NCBI RefSeq assembly: GCF_002157685.2
Contig: NZ_AP026738.1
Location: 1,178,001-1,242,000, forward strand
Direction of reading: 5' to 3'
DNA length: 64,000 nucleotides
From: Comamonas thiooxydans
GTDB lineage: Bacteria > Pseudomonadota > Gammaproteobacteria > Burkholderiales > Burkholderiaceae_C
This document shows, in pieces, positions 45,870 through 58,044 of the stretch. The notes beneath the pieces were generated by a model. It saw nothing but the letters and a program-made list of their open reading frames with translations, was not told the origin of the DNA and searched no databases. Numbering within the stretch: the first letter of the stretch is position 1; each line of letters opens with the position of its first letter. The position numbers and the translations under genes were made by a program.

Positions 45870-45926
45870 TTCGTCTGCGCCGCACTTCGGTGCGGTGCGC
45901 AATGATTCAGACTTTTAGGTTTTGAT

Positions 45927-46313
45927 ATGAACGTCTTTTCCAGCGTCATTCTCGCGGTCCAGATGCTGGCCGCTCTGGGCATGATCGGCCTCATCCTCAT
46001 GCAGCACGGCAAGGGTGCCGATATGGGTGCTTCCTTTGGCAGTGGTTCGTCGGGCAGCCTGTTTGGCGCCTCGGGCAGTGCCAACTTCCTGTCGCGCTCC
46101 ACGGCCGCTCTGGCCACGGTGTTCTTTGTTGCGACATTGGCACTGGCTTATCTGGGCAACGCTCGCCCAGTGAGCTCGGGCAGTGTGCTTGAGGGCGCTG
46201 CTCCTGTGTCGGCTCCTGCGCCTGCTGCCAATGTGCCGCCCGCAGCTGCTGGTGATACAGCCGTGCCTCCTGCTGCTCCTGCAGAGGGCGCAGCCCAGAT
46301 CCCAACAAAATAA
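45927..46313 (+). CDS. secG: Protein-export membrane protein SecG
   Basis: A 128-residue inner-membrane subunit of the SecYEG translocon. Two membrane segments (about 3-24 and 54-73) flank the conserved loop LMQHGKGADMGASFGSGSSGSLFGASGSANFLSR. The C-terminal 45 residues are Ala/Pro-rich and variable. It lies between tpiA and the tRNA-Leu gene. A terminator follows. Confidence 0.93.
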   Translation: MNVFSSVILAVQMLAALGMIGLILMQHGKGADMGASFGSGSSGSLFGASGSANFLSRSTAALATVFFVATLALAYLGNARPVSSGSVLEGAAPVSAPAPAANVPPAAAGDTAVPPAAPAEGAAQIPTK

Positions 46314-46324
46314 TTTGAGAAAAT

Positions 46325-46357
46325 CCTGAAGAACCCCGAAGAGTGGGGTTTTTCAGG
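46325..46357 (+). terminator. Terminator after secG
   Basis: CCTGAAGAACCCC pairs with GGGGTTTTTCAGG around GAAGAGT; the T run falls inside the second arm. It precedes a TAGAAT element (46359-46364) that may be the -10 for the tRNA transcript. Confidence 0.6.
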
Positions 46358-46432
46358 CTAGAATCTAGGGATTGTCTGGGGATCAGAATCTTTGCAACGA
46401 AGGTTCCAGAGATTGCCGGACTTTGAGACGAA

Positions 46433-46517
46433 GCCGTCGTGGTGGAATTGGTAGACACGCTATCTTGAGGGGGTAGTGGCGAAAGCTGTGCGAGTTCGAG
46501 TCTCGCCGACGGCACCA
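46433..46517 (+). tRNA. tRNA-Leu (anticodon GAG)
   Basis: An 85-base cloverleaf with encoded ACCA end. Acceptor arms GCCGTCG and CGACGGC pair fully. The D loop GGAATTGGTAGAC, anticodon stem CTATC/GGTAG with loop TTGAGGG (anticodon GAG, reading CUU and CUC), a type II variable arm (TGGCGAAAGCTG) and the T loop GTTCGAGTC are all present. The long variable arm confirms leucine. It lies between secG and nuoA. Confidence 0.95.
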
Positions 46518-46591
46518 ACACATAACTAAAAACCTGCCCTGCTGATCAGGCAGTGATCGGTGAGGCATGTTTTCATAACAAGGCCCACTCG

Positions 46592-46951
46592 ATGAACATC
46601 GATCAGTACCTTCCCGTTCTTCTGTTCATTCTTATTGGCATGGCTGTGGGTGTTGTACCCCTGGTGCTCGGCTACGTGCTGGGTCCAAACCGCCCTGATG
46701 CTGCCAAGAACTCCCCCTACGAATGCGGTTTCGAGGCGTTTGAAGACGCTCGAATGAAGTTTGATGTGCGCTACTACCTGGTCGCCATCCTGTTCATTCT
46801 GTTCGACTTGGAAATCGCATTTCTGCTGCCCTGGGCTGTCGCACTCAAAGATGTCGGCGGCGTGGGTTTTGTTGCTGTCCTGATTTTCCTGGCCATTCTG
46901 GTCGTGGGCTTTGCCTACGAGTGGAAAAAAGGCGCCCTGGATTGGGAATAA
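46592..46951 (+). CDS. nuoA: NADH-quinone oxidoreductase subunit A
   Basis: A 119-residue membrane subunit of complex I with three membrane segments. [43 protein letters not shown] carries the conserved Cys loop and the acidic FDLE helix near the quinone site. The ATG at 46592 follows AAGG nine bases upstream; a frame extension to 46553 is not family-like. It is first of the fourteen-gene operon; it may share a transcript with the tRNA-Leu gene 74 bases before. Confidence 0.95.
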   Translation: MNIDQYLPVLLFILIGMAVGVVPLVLGYVLGPNRPDAAKNSPYECGFEAFEDARMKFDVRYYLVAILFILFDLEIAFLLPWAVALKDVGGVGFVAVLIFLAILVVGFAYEWKKGALDWE

Positions 46952-46973
46952 GCAGCTTTTCTGAGGAAACACG

Positions 46974-47453
46974 ATGATCGAAGGCGTGATGAAGGAAGGC
47001 TTCGTCACCACCAGTTATGACACGGTGGTGAACTGGGCCAAGACAGGGTCGATCTGGCCCATGACATTTGGCCTGGCCTGCTGTGCGGTGGAGATGATGC
47101 ACGCTGCTGCTGCCCGCTATGACATCGGTCGCTTCGGCTCCGAAGTGTTCCGTGCCAGCCCCCGCCACTCTGACCTGATGATTGTTGCCGGTACGCTGTG
47201 CAACAAGATGGCTCCCGCGATGCGCAAGGTCTATGACCAGATGTCCGAGCCGCGCTGGGTCATCTCCATGGGCTCCTGTGCCAATGGTGGTGGTTACTAT
47301 CACTACAGCTACTCGGTGGTGCGCGGTTGCGATCGCATTGTTCCCGTCGACGTCTATGTGCCTGGTTGCCCTCCGACAGCGGAAGCGCTGATCTACGGCA
47401 TCATCCAGCTGCAGCAGAAGATTCGTCGTACCCACACCATCGCTCGCGTTTAA
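46974..47453 (+). CDS. nuoB: NADH-quinone oxidoreductase subunit B
   Basis: A 159-residue peripheral-arm subunit that holds the terminal iron-sulfur cluster N2, which passes electrons to quinone. The ligands are the paired cysteines in [11 protein letters not shown], the Cys in [23 protein letters not shown] and the Cys in [15 protein letters not shown]. Length and sequence are typical. AGGAAA precedes the ATG. nuoC starts nine bases after the stop. Confidence 0.96.
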   Translation: MIEGVMKEGFVTTSYDTVVNWAKTGSIWPMTFGLACCAVEMMHAAAARYDIGRFGSEVFRASPRHSDLMIVAGTLCNKMAPAMRKVYDQMSEPRWVISMGSCANGGGYYHYSYSVVRGCDRIVPVDVYVPGCPPTAEALIYGIIQLQQKIRRTHTIARV

Positions 47454-47462
47454 AGGGCTGAG

Positions 47463-48074
47463 ATGACTGCAATTGCTATTCACCCCGAAAAGCTTCGGGA
47501 TGTGGTTACGGCTGCCTTGGGTGACAAGGTGCGCTCTGTCACTCTGGCCTACGGCGAAGTGACGGTGGAAGTGTCTGCCGGCCAGTATCTGGACGTGATG
47601 CAGATCCTGCGCAACGCTCCGGACTGCCAGTTCGAGATGCTGCTGGACCTGTGCGGCGTGGACTACTCCACTTATGCGGAAGTCGGCAAGGACGGTCCGC
47701 GTTTTGCCGTGGTGTCCCATCTGATGTCCCTGACGCTGAACCAGCGTCTGCGTGTGCGCGTGTACTGTGCCGATGACGATTTCCCCGTGGTGGCTTCGAT
47801 CAATCCGATCTGGAACTCGGCCAACTGGTTCGAGCGCGAAGCCTTCGATCTGTTCGGCATCGTGTTCGAAGGTCACGAAGACCTGCGCCGAATCCTGACT
47901 GACTATGGCTTCATCGGCCATCCGTTCCGCAAGGATTTCCCCCTGTCCGGTCACGTGGAAATGCGCTACGACGCCGAACAGCAACGTGTGGTGTACCAGC
48001 CCGTCACGATCGAGCCGCGCGAAATCACGCCGCGCATCATTCGTGAAGAAAACTATGGCGGAGGCCTGCACTAA
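47463..48074 (+). CDS. nuoC: NADH-quinone oxidoreductase subunit C
   Basis: A 203-residue hydrophilic subunit (30 kDa homologue). [69 protein letters not shown] is the family signature. It is separate from nuoD, unlike E. coli where the two are fused. 29 bases separate it from nuoD. Confidence 0.96.
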   Translation: MTAIAIHPEKLRDVVTAALGDKVRSVTLAYGEVTVEVSAGQYLDVMQILRNAPDCQFEMLLDLCGVDYSTYAEVGKDGPRFAVVSHLMSLTLNQRLRVRVYCADDDFPVVASINPIWNSANWFEREAFDLFGIVFEGHEDLRRILTDYGFIGHPFRKDFPLSGHVEMRYDAEQQRVVYQPVTIEPREITPRIIREENYGGGLH

Positions 48075-48103
48075 AGGCGCGCGTCGCCTTTTGACGGAAG
48101 ACC

Positions 48104-49353
<1,250 letters not shown>

Positions 49354-49357
<4 letters not shown>

Positions 49358-49845
49358 TTACCGAAGCGACCAGAGAACGCTTTGCGCGTGAGGTGGCAAA
49401 GTATCCGGCTGACCAGAAACAGTCTGCCGTCATGGCTTGCCTGTCTATCGTGCAGCAGGAGCAGGGCTGGGTCAGCCAGGAAAGCGAGGCAGTGATTGCC
49501 GAAGTCCTGGGCATGGCCGAGATTGCGGTGCACGAAGTCACCACTTTCTACAACATGTACAACCAGCAACCCGTTGGCAAGTACAAGCTCAATGTCTGCA
49601 CCAATCTGCCATGCCAGCTGCGCGACGGCTACAAGGCCTTGCACCACCTGGAGCACAAGCTGGGCATCAAGATGGGCGAGACCACCAAGGATGGCCTGTT
49701 CACGCTGCAGCAGTCCGAGTGCCTGGGCGCCTGCGCCGATTCGCCCGTGATGCTGGTCAACGACCGTTGCATGTGCAGCTTCATGAGCAATGAAAAGCTC
49801 GACGAGCTGGTCGACGGCCTGCGCGCAGCGGAGGGCAAGGCATGA
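49354..49845 (+). CDS. nuoE: NADH-quinone oxidoreductase subunit E
   Basis: A 163-residue thioredoxin-like subunit (24 kDa homologue) with the 2Fe-2S cluster N1a. The four ligands are in VCTNLPCQL (C-x4-C) and [14 protein letters not shown] (C-x3-C). [17 protein letters not shown] is the family's preceding stretch. It overlaps nuoD and nuoF by four bases each, indicating coupled translation. Confidence 0.96.
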
Positions 49846-51206
49846 GCACGATTCTGAACAATCCTGCCGCCAATGCCGTGCTGGCCAAGTTCGCATCGAC
49901 CGGCAATGAAACCTGCTTCCACGATCGTCACATCAACCCTCAGATCTATGCAGATCTGAACGGCAGCAACTGGTCCATCAAGGACTATGAAGCACGCGGT
50001 GGCTATCAGGCCCTGCGCAAGCTGCTGGGCAAGGATGGCGGCGAAGGTCTGACACAAGATCAGGTCATCGCGACGCTCAAGGAATCCGGCCTGCGCGGCC
50101 GTGGCGGTGCAGGCTTCCCCACGGGGCTGAAGTGGAGCTTCATGCCCCGCCAGTTCCCCGGTCAGAAGCATCTGGTCTGCAACTCGGACGAGGGTGAGCC
50201 CGGTACCTGCAAGGACCGCGACATCCTGATGTTCAACCCGCACATCGTGATCGAAGGCATGATCATTGCCGCTTTCGCGATGGGCATCAGCATCGGCTAC
50301 AACTACATCCACGGCGAAATCTTCGAAGTCTATGATCGCTTCGAAGCAGCCCTGGAAGAAGCCCGCGCGGCCGGCTATCTGGGTGACAACATCCTGGGCA
50401 GCAGCTTCAGCTTCCAGCTGCATGCCCACCATGGCTTTGGCGCCTATATCTGCGGCGAGGAAACCGCGCTGCTGGAATCGCTGGAAGGCAAGAAGGGCCA
50501 GCCTCGCTTCAAGCCGCCATTCCCCGCCAGCTTCGGTCTGTACGGCAAGCCCACGACCATCAACAACACCGAGACTTTCGCAGCCGTTCCTTGGATCATC
50601 CGCAACGGTGGCCAGGCCTATCTGGAATGCGGCAAGCCCAATAACGGCGGCACCAAGATCTTCTCGGTCAGCGGCGACGTGAACCTGCCTGGCAACTACG
50701 AAGTTCCCATGGGCACGCCTTTCAGCAAGCTGCTGGAACTGGCGGGCGGTGTGCGCACCGGTCGCAAGCTCAAGGCCGTGATCCCCGGCGGCTCTTCGTC
50801 GCCCGTGCTGCCTGCCGACATCATCATGGACTGCACGATGGACTATGACTCCATCTCCAAGGCCGGTTCCATGCTGGGTTCGGGTGCAGTGATCGTGATG
50901 GATGATTCGCGCGACATGGTCGAGTGCCTGCTGCGTCTGTCGTACTTCTATTCGCACGAGTCCTGCGGCCAGTGCACGCCCTGCCGTGAAGGTACGGGCT
51001 GGCTGTGGCGCGTGGTGAACCGTATTCAGCACGGCGAAGGCCGTCCGGAAGATATCGAGCTGTTGGACTCGGTATCCGTGAACATCATGGGCCGCACCAT
51101 CTGTGCGCTCGGCGACGCGGCAGCCATGCCGGTTCGCGCCATGATCAAGCACTTCCGCCACGAGTTCGAAGCGAAGATCCAGAACGCTTCCAAACAGGCT
51201 GCATGA
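49842..51206 (+). CDS. nuoF: NADH-quinone oxidoreductase subunit F
   Basis: A 454-residue subunit (51 kDa homologue) with the NADH site, FMN and cluster N3. [20 protein letters not shown] is the glycine-rich NADH/FMN loop, [18 protein letters not shown] contacts FMN, and [15 protein letters not shown] with a fourth Cys in [14 protein letters not shown] binds N3. It is translated with overlap from nuoE and followed by nuoG after 23 bases. Confidence 0.97.
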   Translation: MSTILNNPAANAVLAKFASTGNETCFHDRHINPQIYADLNGSNWSIKDYEARGGYQALRKLLGKDGGEGLTQDQVIATLKESGLRGRGGAGFPTGLKWSFMPRQFPGQKHLVCNSDEGEPGTCKDRDILMFNPHIVIEGMIIAAFAMGISIGYNYIHGEIFEVYDRFEAALEEARAAGYLGDNILGSSFSFQLHAHHGFGAYICGEETALLESLEGKKGQPRFKPPFPASFGLYGKPTTINNTETFAAVPWIIRNGGQAYLECGKPNNGGTKIFSVSGDVNLPGNYEVPMGTPFSKLLELAGGVRTGRKLKAVIPGGSSSPVLPADIIMDCTMDYDSISKAGSMLGSGAVIVMDDSRDMVECLLRLSYFYSHESCGQCTPCREGTGWLWRVVNRIQHGEGRPEDIELLDSVSVNIMGRTICALGDAAAMPVRAMIKHFRHEFEAKIQNASKQAA

Positions 51207-51229
51207 GCGCCTGATCGCGAGACAAGCAT

Positions 51230-53347
51230 ATGGTTGAAATTGAACTGGACGGAAAAAAGGTCGAGGTGACTGAAGGCAGCATGGTCATGCATGCAGCCGA
51301 GAAGGCCGGCACCTATATTCCTCACTTCTGCTACCACAAGAAGCTATCCATTGCGGCCAACTGCCGCATGTGCCTTGTGGATGTGGAAAAGGCTCCCAAG
51401 CCCATGCCCGCCTGCGCCACGCCAGTGACGCAAGGCATGATCGTGCGCACCAAGAGCGAGAAGGCCATCAAGGCACAACAGTCGGTGATGGAGTTTCTGC
51501 TCATCAATCACCCGCTGGACTGCCCCATCTGCGACCAGGGCGGCGAATGCCAGCTCCAGGATCTGGCAGTGGGTTATGGCAGCAGCTCTTCGCGCTACGA
51601 AGAAGAAAAGCGCGTGGTGTTCCACAAGAACGTGGGGCCGCTGATTTCCATGGAGGAAATGAGCCGCTGCATTCACTGCACCCGTTGCGTGCGCTTTGGC
51701 CAGGAAGTGGCCGGCGTCATGGAGCTGGGCATGATTCACCGCGGCGAGCATTCCGAGATCACCACCGTGGTGGGCGATAGCGTGGACTCCGAGCTGTCGG
51801 GCAATATGATCGACATCTGCCCCGTGGGCGCGTTGACCAGCAAGCCCTTCCGCTACAGCGCCCGTACCTGGGAACTGTCGCGCCGCAAGTCGGTGGCTCC
51901 GCACGACTCCACAGGCGCCAACCTGATCGTTCAGGTCAAGAACCACAAGGTCATGCGCGTTGTGCCCTTCGAGAACGAAGAAGTCAACGAATGCTGGATT
52001 GCTGACCGCGACCGCTTCTCCTATGAAGCGCTGAACAGCGACGAACGCCTCACCAAGCCCATGCTCAAGCAGGGTGGCGAGTGGAAGGAAGTCGACTGGC
52101 AGACCGCTCTCGAATATGTGGCCAACGGCCTGCAGCAGATCAAGAGCAACCATGGCGCCAGTGCCATCGGCGCTCTGGTCAGCCCTCACAGCACGGTGGA
52201 AGAGCTGTTCCTGGCCGGCAAGCTGGTGCGCGGCATCGGTAGCGAGAACATCGACTACCGTCTGCGCAATGCCGAGTTCGCTGCCACGCAAGGCGTGCAG
52301 TGGCTGGGTCTGCCCATCGCTGCATTGAGCAATCTGCAGTCGGCTCTGATCGTGGGCTCCAACCTGCGCAAGGACCATCCGCTGTTCGCACAGCGCATTC
52401 GCCAGGCTGCCAAGAAGGGCTGCAAGGTCTTCGCCATCAATGATCGCGTCCATGACTGGGCCTTGCTCGTCAACGCCTCGGTGGTTGCTGCCGGCGACTG
52501 GGCTCAGGCTCTGGCCGATGTGGCTGCTGCCGTGGCCGAAGCCAAGGGTGTCTCGGCACCCGTGGCCGGTCAGGCCCATGATGAAGCCAAGGCGATTGCC
52601 GCTGCATTGCTGGCCGGCGAGCAAAAGGCTGTGCTGCTGGGCAATGCCGCAGCGCACCATGCTCAGGCTTCTGCACTGCTGGCTCTGGCCAGCTGGGTTG
52701 CCGAGCAGACTGGCGCTGCCGTGGGCTATCTGACCGAAGCTGCCAACACCGTGGGCGCGCAATGGGTCAAGGCCATGCCTGCTGGCAACGGTCTGAATGC
52801 GGCTCAGATGATTGACGGTGGCCTGAAGGCTGCCATCTTGCTGAACAACGAGCCCGAGTTCGACAGCGCTGCCGGCAAGGCAGCCATCGCCGGTCTGAAC
52901 AAGGCCGAGATGGTGGTGACACTGAGCCCCTTCAAGGCCAATCTGGAATTCAGCGATGTGCTGCTGCCCATTGCTCCGTTCACGGAAACCTCGGGCAGCT
53001 TCGTCAACGCCGAAGGCCGTCTGCAGAGCTTCCACGCCGTGGTCAAGCCTCTGGCCGACACACGTCCCGCATGGAAGGTGCTGCGCGTGCTGGCCAACCT
53101 GATGGGTGTGCCGGGCATTGACTATGAGACGTCGCAGGACGTGCTGGCTGCGGCCACCGGCAGCGCTGCCCAAGTGCCTGCCAATGTGCTGAGCAACGCG
53201 GCCCAGGCCGTGAGCGCAGTGCCCGCCGGCAATGTGACTGCACCTGCAGTCGCCAGCATTTACCAGCTCGACAGCATCGTGCGCCGCGCTACGTCGCTGC
53301 AATTGACGGCTGACGCTCGTCAGGTTCGTGAGGGAGGCGCCGCATGA
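51230..53347 (+). CDS. nuoG: NADH-quinone oxidoreductase subunit G
   Basis: A 705-residue subunit (75 kDa homologue). The N-terminal domain carries N1b (Cys in [18 protein letters not shown] and MPACATP), N5 ([18 protein letters not shown]) and N4 ([13 protein letters not shown] with CPVGALTS). The position that holds the extra cluster N7 ligands in E. coli and Thermus reads [17 protein letters not shown] here, with no Cys, so N7 is absent as in mitochondrial enzymes. The C-terminal half is the degenerate molybdopterin-oxidoreductase fold. The last bases overlap nuoH. Confidence 0.95.
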   Translation: MVEIELDGKKVEVTEGSMVMHAAEKAGTYIPHFCYHKKLSIAANCRMCLVDVEKAPKPMPACATPVTQGMIVRTKSEKAIKAQQSVMEFLLINHPLDCPICDQGGECQLQDLAVGYGSSSSRYEEEKRVVFHKNVGPLISMEEMSRCIHCTRCVRFGQEVAGVMELGMIHRGEHSEITTVVGDSVDSELSGNMIDICPVGALTSKPFRYSARTWELSRRKSVAPHDSTGANLIVQVKNHKVMRVVPFENEEVNECWIADRDRFSYEALNSDERLTKPMLKQGGEWKEVDWQTALEYVANGLQQIKSNHGASAIGALVSPHSTVEELFLAGKLVRGIGSENIDYRLRNAEFAATQGVQWLGLPIAALSNLQSALIVGSNLRKDHPLFAQRIRQAAKKGCKVFAINDRVHDWALLVNASVVAAGDWAQALADVAAAVAEAKGVSAPVAGQAHDEAKAIAAALLAGEQKAVLLGNAAAHHAQASALLALASWVAEQTGAAVGYLTEAANTVGAQWVKAMPAGNGLNAAQMIDGGLKAAILLNNEPEFDSAAGKAAIAGLNKAEMVVTLSPFKANLEFSDVLLPIAPFTETSGSFVNAEGRLQSFHAVVKPLADTRPAWKVLRVLANLMGVPGIDYETSQDVLAAATGSAAQVPANVLSNAAQAVSAVPAGNVTAPAVASIYQLDSIVRRATSLQLTADARQVREGGAA

Positions 53348-54420
53348 TCGACGCATTGAAAGCCTGGGGTGCGGGCCTGTCCGCTGCTCCTTTCTGGACC
53401 GATGTGGCCTGGCCCGTCATCTGGATTCTGCTCGGCATCGTGGCCATCGTGGCTCCCCTGATGGGTGCCGTGGCCTACCTCACATTGTGGGAACGCAAGC
53501 TGCTGGGTTTCATGCAAATCCGTCTGGGCCCCAACCGCGTGGGTCCGTCGGGTCTGCTGCAGCCTCTGGCTGACGGCCTGAAGCTGCTGACCAAGGAACT
53601 GATTCAGCCCACGGCAGCTGCCAAGGGCCTGTTCTATGTGGGCCCCGTCATGGCCATCATGCCGGCCCTGGCGGCCTGGGTGGTGATTCCCTTCGCTCCC
53701 GATGTGGCTCTGGCCAACGTGAACGCGGGCCTGCTGCTGCTGATGGCCATCACTTCCATCGAAGTCTATGGCGTGATCATTGCGGGCTGGGCTTCCAACT
53801 CCAAGTACGCCTTCCTGGGCGCGCTGCGTGCCTCGGCTCAGATGGTGAGCTACGAAATCGCGCTGGGCTTCTGTTTCCTGGTGGTCATCATGGTCACGGG
53901 CAGCATGAATCTCTCGGCCATCGTGATGAGCCAGGGTCAAGGCCAGTTCGCATCCATGGGCATGAGCATCCTGTCCTGGAACTGGCTGCCTCTGCTGCCC
54001 ATCTTCATCGTCTACCTGATCTCGGTCGTTGCCGAAACCAACCGTCACCCGTTTGACGTGGTCGAAGGCGAAGCCGAAATCGTGGCAGGTCACATGGTCG
54101 AGTACTCGGGCATGGGCTTTGCGGTCTTCTTCCTGGCCGAATACGCGAGCATGTGGCTGGTCTCCATCCTGGCCGTGATCATGTTCCTGGGCGGCTGGTT
54201 GCCTCCGTTCGACTTCCTGGGTTTCATCCCCGGTTGGATCTGGCTGGCGATCAAGACCTTCCTGGTGGTGTCGTGCTTCATCTGGATTCGCGCTACCTTC
54301 CCGCGCTTCCGTTATGACCAGATCATGCGTCTGGGTTGGAAGATCTTCATTCCCGTCACCTTGGTGTGGCTGGTGGTTGTGGGTGCTTGGCTGTACTCGC
54401 CCTGGAACATCTGGAAATAA
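53344..54420 (+). CDS. nuoH: NADH-quinone oxidoreductase subunit H
   Basis: A 358-residue membrane subunit (ND1 homologue) with about eight membrane segments that builds the entry to the quinone chamber. Key stretches are [54 protein letters not shown] and [29 protein letters not shown]. The start overlaps the nuoG stop (ATGA). Confidence 0.97.
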   Translation: MIDALKAWGAGLSAAPFWTDVAWPVIWILLGIVAIVAPLMGAVAYLTLWERKLLGFMQIRLGPNRVGPSGLLQPLADGLKLLTKELIQPTAAAKGLFYVGPVMAIMPALAAWVVIPFAPDVALANVNAGLLLLMAITSIEVYGVIIAGWASNSKYAFLGALRASAQMVSYEIALGFCFLVVIMVTGSMNLSAIVMSQGQGQFASMGMSILSWNWLPLLPIFIVYLISVVAETNRHPFDVVEGEAEIVAGHMVEYSGMGFAVFFLAEYASMWLVSILAVIMFLGGWLPPFDFLGFIPGWIWLAIKTFLVVSCFIWIRATFPRFRYDQIMRLGWKIFIPVTLVWLVVVGAWLYSPWNIWK

Positions 54421-54431
54421 GCGGAGTACGT

Positions 54432-54941
54432 ATGTCTGCAGTAGCTGCAACACCTTTCTCCTTCAAGGATTTCCTCAAGAGCTTCATGCTCTGGGAACTG
54501 GCCAAGGGCATGGCCCTCACTGGCCGCTACACCTTCCGTCGCAAGATCACGGTGCAGTTCCCTGAGGAAAAAACACCTCAGTCGCCACGCTTCCGTGGTC
54601 TGCACGCCCTGCGCCGTTACGAAAACGGCGAAGAGCGCTGCATTGCCTGCAAGCTTTGCGAAGCCGTGTGCCCTGCCATGGCCATCACCATCGAGTCCGA
54701 TGTGCGTGACGACGGCTCGCGCCGTACCACGCGCTATGACATCGATCTGACCAAGTGCATCTTCTGCGGCTTCTGCGAAGAAAGCTGCCCGGTGGACTCC
54801 ATCGTGGAGACGCACATCTTCGAATACCACGGCGAAAAGCGCGGTGATCTCTACTTCACCAAGGACATGCTCCTGGCAGTGGGTGACCGTTATGAAGCCG
54901 AGATCGCTGCCAACAAGGCAGCAGATGCCAAGTACCGCTGA
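54432..54941 (+). CDS. nuoI: NADH-quinone oxidoreductase subunit I
   Basis: A 169-residue 8Fe ferredoxin-like subunit (TYKY homologue). Two CxxCxxCxxxCP motifs, [12 protein letters not shown] and [12 protein letters not shown], bind clusters N6a and N6b. The N-terminal amphipathic helices lie along the membrane. The ATG at 54432 lies 11 bases after nuoH; a longer frame from 54336 is inside nuoH. It ends in a short Ala/Lys tail. Confidence 0.96.
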   Translation: MSAVAATPFSFKDFLKSFMLWELAKGMALTGRYTFRRKITVQFPEEKTPQSPRFRGLHALRRYENGEERCIACKLCEAVCPAMAITIESDVRDDGSRRTTRYDIDLTKCIFCGFCEESCPVDSIVETHIFEYHGEKRGDLYFTKDMLLAVGDRYEAEIAANKAADAKYR

Positions 54942-54975
54942 AGCGGCTCCTTGATCACTTGAAAAGATTCGATCC

Positions 54976-55656
54976 ATGGACGCCAAAACTGGTTTTTTCT
55001 ATCTGTTCTCGGTCGTGCTGCTGTTTGCAGCCTTCCGGGTTGTCACGGCTCGCAACCCTGTGCACGCCGTGCTCAATCTGATTCTGGCCTTCTCGCAAGC
55101 TGCTGCCATCTGGCTGCTGCTCAAGGCTGAATTCCTCGGCATCGCTCTGGTGCTGGTCTATCTGGGCGCTGTGATGGTGCTGTTCCTGTTCGTGGTGATG
55201 ATGCTCGATATCCGTATCGACTCCATGCGCCGCGGCTTCTGGAAGCATTTCCCGTTTGCAGCCCTGATCGGTGTGCTGATCGCCTTTGAAATGGGCATGG
55301 TGCTGATGGGCGGTTTCGGCGACGTCGAAGACGCCAAGGCTGTTGGTGCGACCATGGTCAATGCAGCCGGCCAGACCGTTCCTTACTCGAACACACAGGC
55401 TCTGGGCAAGCTGCTGTACACGGAATACCTGTATCCCGTGGAAATTGCGGCCGTGATCCTGCTGGTGGCCATGATTGCCGCAATTGCCCTGACGCTGCGC
55501 AAGCGCAAGGACAGCAAGGCCATGAACCCTGCGGATCAAATTCGTGTACGCGCCTCTGACCGCATCAAGCTGGTCAAGGTCGACAGCACCAAGCCTGCAC
55601 AAAAACCTGACGCTGAAGCCGCGGCTGCAGCGCCTGCTGTGGAGACAAAAGCATGA
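54976..55656 (+). CDS. nuoJ: NADH-quinone oxidoreductase subunit J
   Basis: A 226-residue membrane subunit (ND6 homologue) with five segments; [60 protein letters not shown] is the conserved core. After the last segment a cytoplasmic tail of about 50 residues ([22 protein letters not shown], then Ala/Pro/Lys-rich) is longer than in E. coli. The stop overlaps the nuoK ATG. Confidence 0.95.
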   Translation: MDAKTGFFYLFSVVLLFAAFRVVTARNPVHAVLNLILAFSQAAAIWLLLKAEFLGIALVLVYLGAVMVLFLFVVMMLDIRIDSMRRGFWKHFPFAALIGVLIAFEMGMVLMGGFGDVEDAKAVGATMVNAAGQTVPYSNTQALGKLLYTEYLYPVEIAAVILLVAMIAAIALTLRKRKDSKAMNPADQIRVRASDRIKLVKVDSTKPAQKPDAEAAAAAPAVETKA

Positions 55657-55961
55657 CGCTGACTTTGGGCCACTTCCTGACGCTGGGTGCCATGCTGTTT
55701 GCACTCTCCGTGGTTGGCATCTTTCTGAACCGCAAGAACCTGATCGTCTTGCTCATGGCCATCGAGCTGATGCTGTTGGCCGTGAACATGAACTTTGTCG
55801 CGTTTTCCAGCTATCTGGGCGACATGCACGGCCAGGTGTTCGTATTTTTCATCCTGACAGTGGCTGCTGCTGAATCGGCCATCGGTCTGGCGATCTTGGT
55901 GCTGCTGTTCCGTAACAAGACAAGCATCGATGCGGAAGATCTCAACGCCCTCAAGGGTTGA
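55653..55961 (+). CDS. nuoK: NADH-quinone oxidoreductase subunit K
   Basis: A 102-residue three-segment membrane subunit (ND4L homologue). [37 protein letters not shown] and [20 protein letters not shown] contain the two conserved membrane Glu residues of the proton path. It overlaps nuoJ by four bases. Confidence 0.97.
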   Translation: MTLTLGHFLTLGAMLFALSVVGIFLNRKNLIVLLMAIELMLLAVNMNFVAFSSYLGDMHGQVFVFFILTVAAAESAIGLAILVLLFRNKTSIDAEDLNALKG

Positions 55962-55991
55962 GTCCGCCGTAACTTGCAAGGTTCTCAAGAA

Positions 55992-58028
55992 ATGAGTCAA
56001 ACCCTTTCTGCATCCATGCTGCTTGCGGTGCCGTTGGCACCGCTGGTCGGCTCCGCACTCGCGGGTATCTGGGGCACGGCCTTTGGCGGCAACAAGATTG
56101 GTCGCACTGGCAGCAGTTCCCTGACGATTCTGAGCGTGCTCCTGGCCTTCGTCCTGTCGGCCCTCACGTTCAAGGCTGTCGTGTTCGACGGCGCAAAGTT
56201 CAACGAAACCATCTACACCTGGATGGTTGTCGGTGGCCTGAAGATGGAAGTCGGTTTCCTGATCGACTCCATCACGGCCATGATGATGTGCGTGGTGACC
56301 TTTGTGTCGCTGATGGTTCACATCTACACCATGGGCTACATGGAAGAGGATGACGGCTACAACCGTTTCTTCTCCTATATCTCGTTGTTCACCTTCTCCA
56401 TGTTGATGCTCGTGATGAGCAACAACCTGCTGCAGCTGTTCTTCGGCTGGGAAGCCGTGGGTCTGGTGTCCTATCTGCTGATCGGCTTCTACTACAAGAA
56501 GCCCACGGCCATCTTCGCGAACCTGAAGGCCTTTCTGGTCAACCGCGTGGGTGACTTCGGCTTCATTCTGGGTATCGGCCTGATTGCTGCCTACACCGGC
56601 ACGCTGAACTACTCTGAAATCTTCGCCAAGCTGCCAGAGATCCAGAACACCCAGCTGCCCGGTACGGGCTGGCTGCTGGTGACTGTGACTGCCATCTGCC
56701 TGTTCATCGGCGCGATGGGCAAGTCGGCCCAGTTCCCGCTGCACGCCTGGCTGCCGGACTCCATGGAAGGCCCCACGCCTATCTCCGCGCTGATTCACGC
56801 GGCGACCATGGTGACGGCCGGCATCTTCATGGTGTCGCGCATGTCTCCTCTGTATGAACTGTCGGATGTTGCGCTGAACTTCATCCTGGTGATCGGCTCC
56901 ATCACAGCGCTGTTCATGGGTATCCTGGGCATCATCCAGAACGACATCAAGCGCGTGATTGCGTACTCCACGCTGTCCCAGCTGGGCTATATGACCATCG
57001 CTCTGGGTGTGTCGGCCTACTCGGTGTCCGTGTTCCACCTGATGACCCACGCCTTCTTCAAGGCGCTGCTGTTCCTCGGTGCCGGCTCCGTCATCATGGG
57101 CATGCACCACAATCAGGACATCCGCTGGATGGGCGGCGTGCGCAAGTACATGCCCATCACCTGGATCACCTTCCTGCTGGGTAACCTCGCACTGATCGGC
57201 ACGCCGTTCTTCTCGGGCTTCTACTCCAAGGATGCCATCATCGAGGCGGTTCACGCTTCCAACCTGCCTGCTGCCGGCTTTGCCAATTTTGCAGTGCTGG
57301 CTGGTGTGTTCATCACGGCTTTCTACTCCTTCCGCCTGTACTTCATCGTCTTCCACGGCAAGGAGCGCTACGACCAGAACCCCGATGCCCACCATGATGA
57401 CCACCACGGTCATGACGACCACGGCCATGGCCACGATGCCAAGCCCCACGAGTCGCCTCTGGTGGTGACCGGTCCCCTGGTGCTGCTGGCCATTCCTTCG
57501 GTGGTGATCGGTGCGATTGCGCTGATGCCCATGCTGTTTGGCGACTTCTTCAAGGACGTGATCCATGTCGATGGCGCAAAGCACGGCGCCATGGCCGAAC
57601 TGGCCGAGAAGATCCACGGCTGGGTGCCCATGGCACTGCACGGCTTCACGGCTGCACCGTTCTGGCTGGCTCTGGCCGGTGTGGTGGTGTCCTATGTGTT
57701 CTACATGGTCAAGCCCGAGATTCCTGCCGCCATCATGGCTTTCTCCAAGAAGATTGGTCTCTACCAGGTTCTGGAAGGCAAGTACGGCGTGGACTGGGTG
57801 TACGAGAACATCTTCGCCCGCGGCTCCCGTGCCTTCGGTACCTTCTTCTGGAAGGCCGGCGATCAGGCCATCATTGATGGCGCCATCGTGAACGGCTCCT
57901 GGAAGCTCATGGCCAAGTTCGGTCAGTGGGTGCGCGGCCTGCAAACAGGCTATCTCTATCACTACGCGTTGGTCATGCTGCTGGGTATCGTTGCCCTCAT
58001 GACGTACTTCGTGTGGCTCAACAAGTAG
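55992..58028 (+). CDS. nuoL: NADH-quinone oxidoreductase subunit L
   Basis: A 678-residue antiporter-like subunit (ND5 homologue), the distal proton pump, with a long C-terminal lateral helix. NNLLQLFFGWEAVGLVSYLLIGFYY has the conserved Glu, GAMGKSAQFPLHAWLPDSMEGPTPISALIHAATMVTAGI the pump Lys, and TLSQLGYMTIALG the second half of the antiporter motif. At about residues 463-480 a cytoplasm- or periplasm-facing loop carries about ten His with Asp (HHDDHHGHDDHGHGHD), a possible metal-binding segment. The ATG at 55992 is used; the extension from 55974 is not conserved. Confidence 0.96.
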   Translation: MSQTLSASMLLAVPLAPLVGSALAGIWGTAFGGNKIGRTGSSSLTILSVLLAFVLSALTFKAVVFDGAKFNETIYTWMVVGGLKMEVGFLIDSITAMMMCVVTFVSLMVHIYTMGYMEEDDGYNRFFSYISLFTFSMLMLVMSNNLLQLFFGWEAVGLVSYLLIGFYYKKPTAIFANLKAFLVNRVGDFGFILGIGLIAAYTGTLNYSEIFAKLPEIQNTQLPGTGWLLVTVTAICLFIGAMGKSAQFPLHAWLPDSMEGPTPISALIHAATMVTAGIFMVSRMSPLYELSDVALNFILVIGSITALFMGILGIIQNDIKRVIAYSTLSQLGYMTIALGVSAYSVSVFHLMTHAFFKALLFLGAGSVIMGMHHNQDIRWMGGVRKYMPITWITFLLGNLALIGTPFFSGFYSKDAIIEAVHASNLPAAGFANFAVLAGVFITAFYSFRLYFIVFHGKERYDQNPDAHHDDHHGHDDHGHGHDAKPHESPLVVTGPLVLLAIPSVVIGAIALMPMLFGDFFKDVIHVDGAKHGAMAELAEKIHGWVPMALHGFTAAPFWLALAGVVVSYVFYMVKPEIPAAIMAFSKKIGLYQVLEGKYGVDWVYENIFARGSRAFGTFFWKAGDQAIIDGAIVNGSWKLMAKFGQWVRGLQTGYLYHYALVMLLGIVALMTYFVWLNK

Positions 58029-58044
58029 TAGGGGAAGAACAAAA

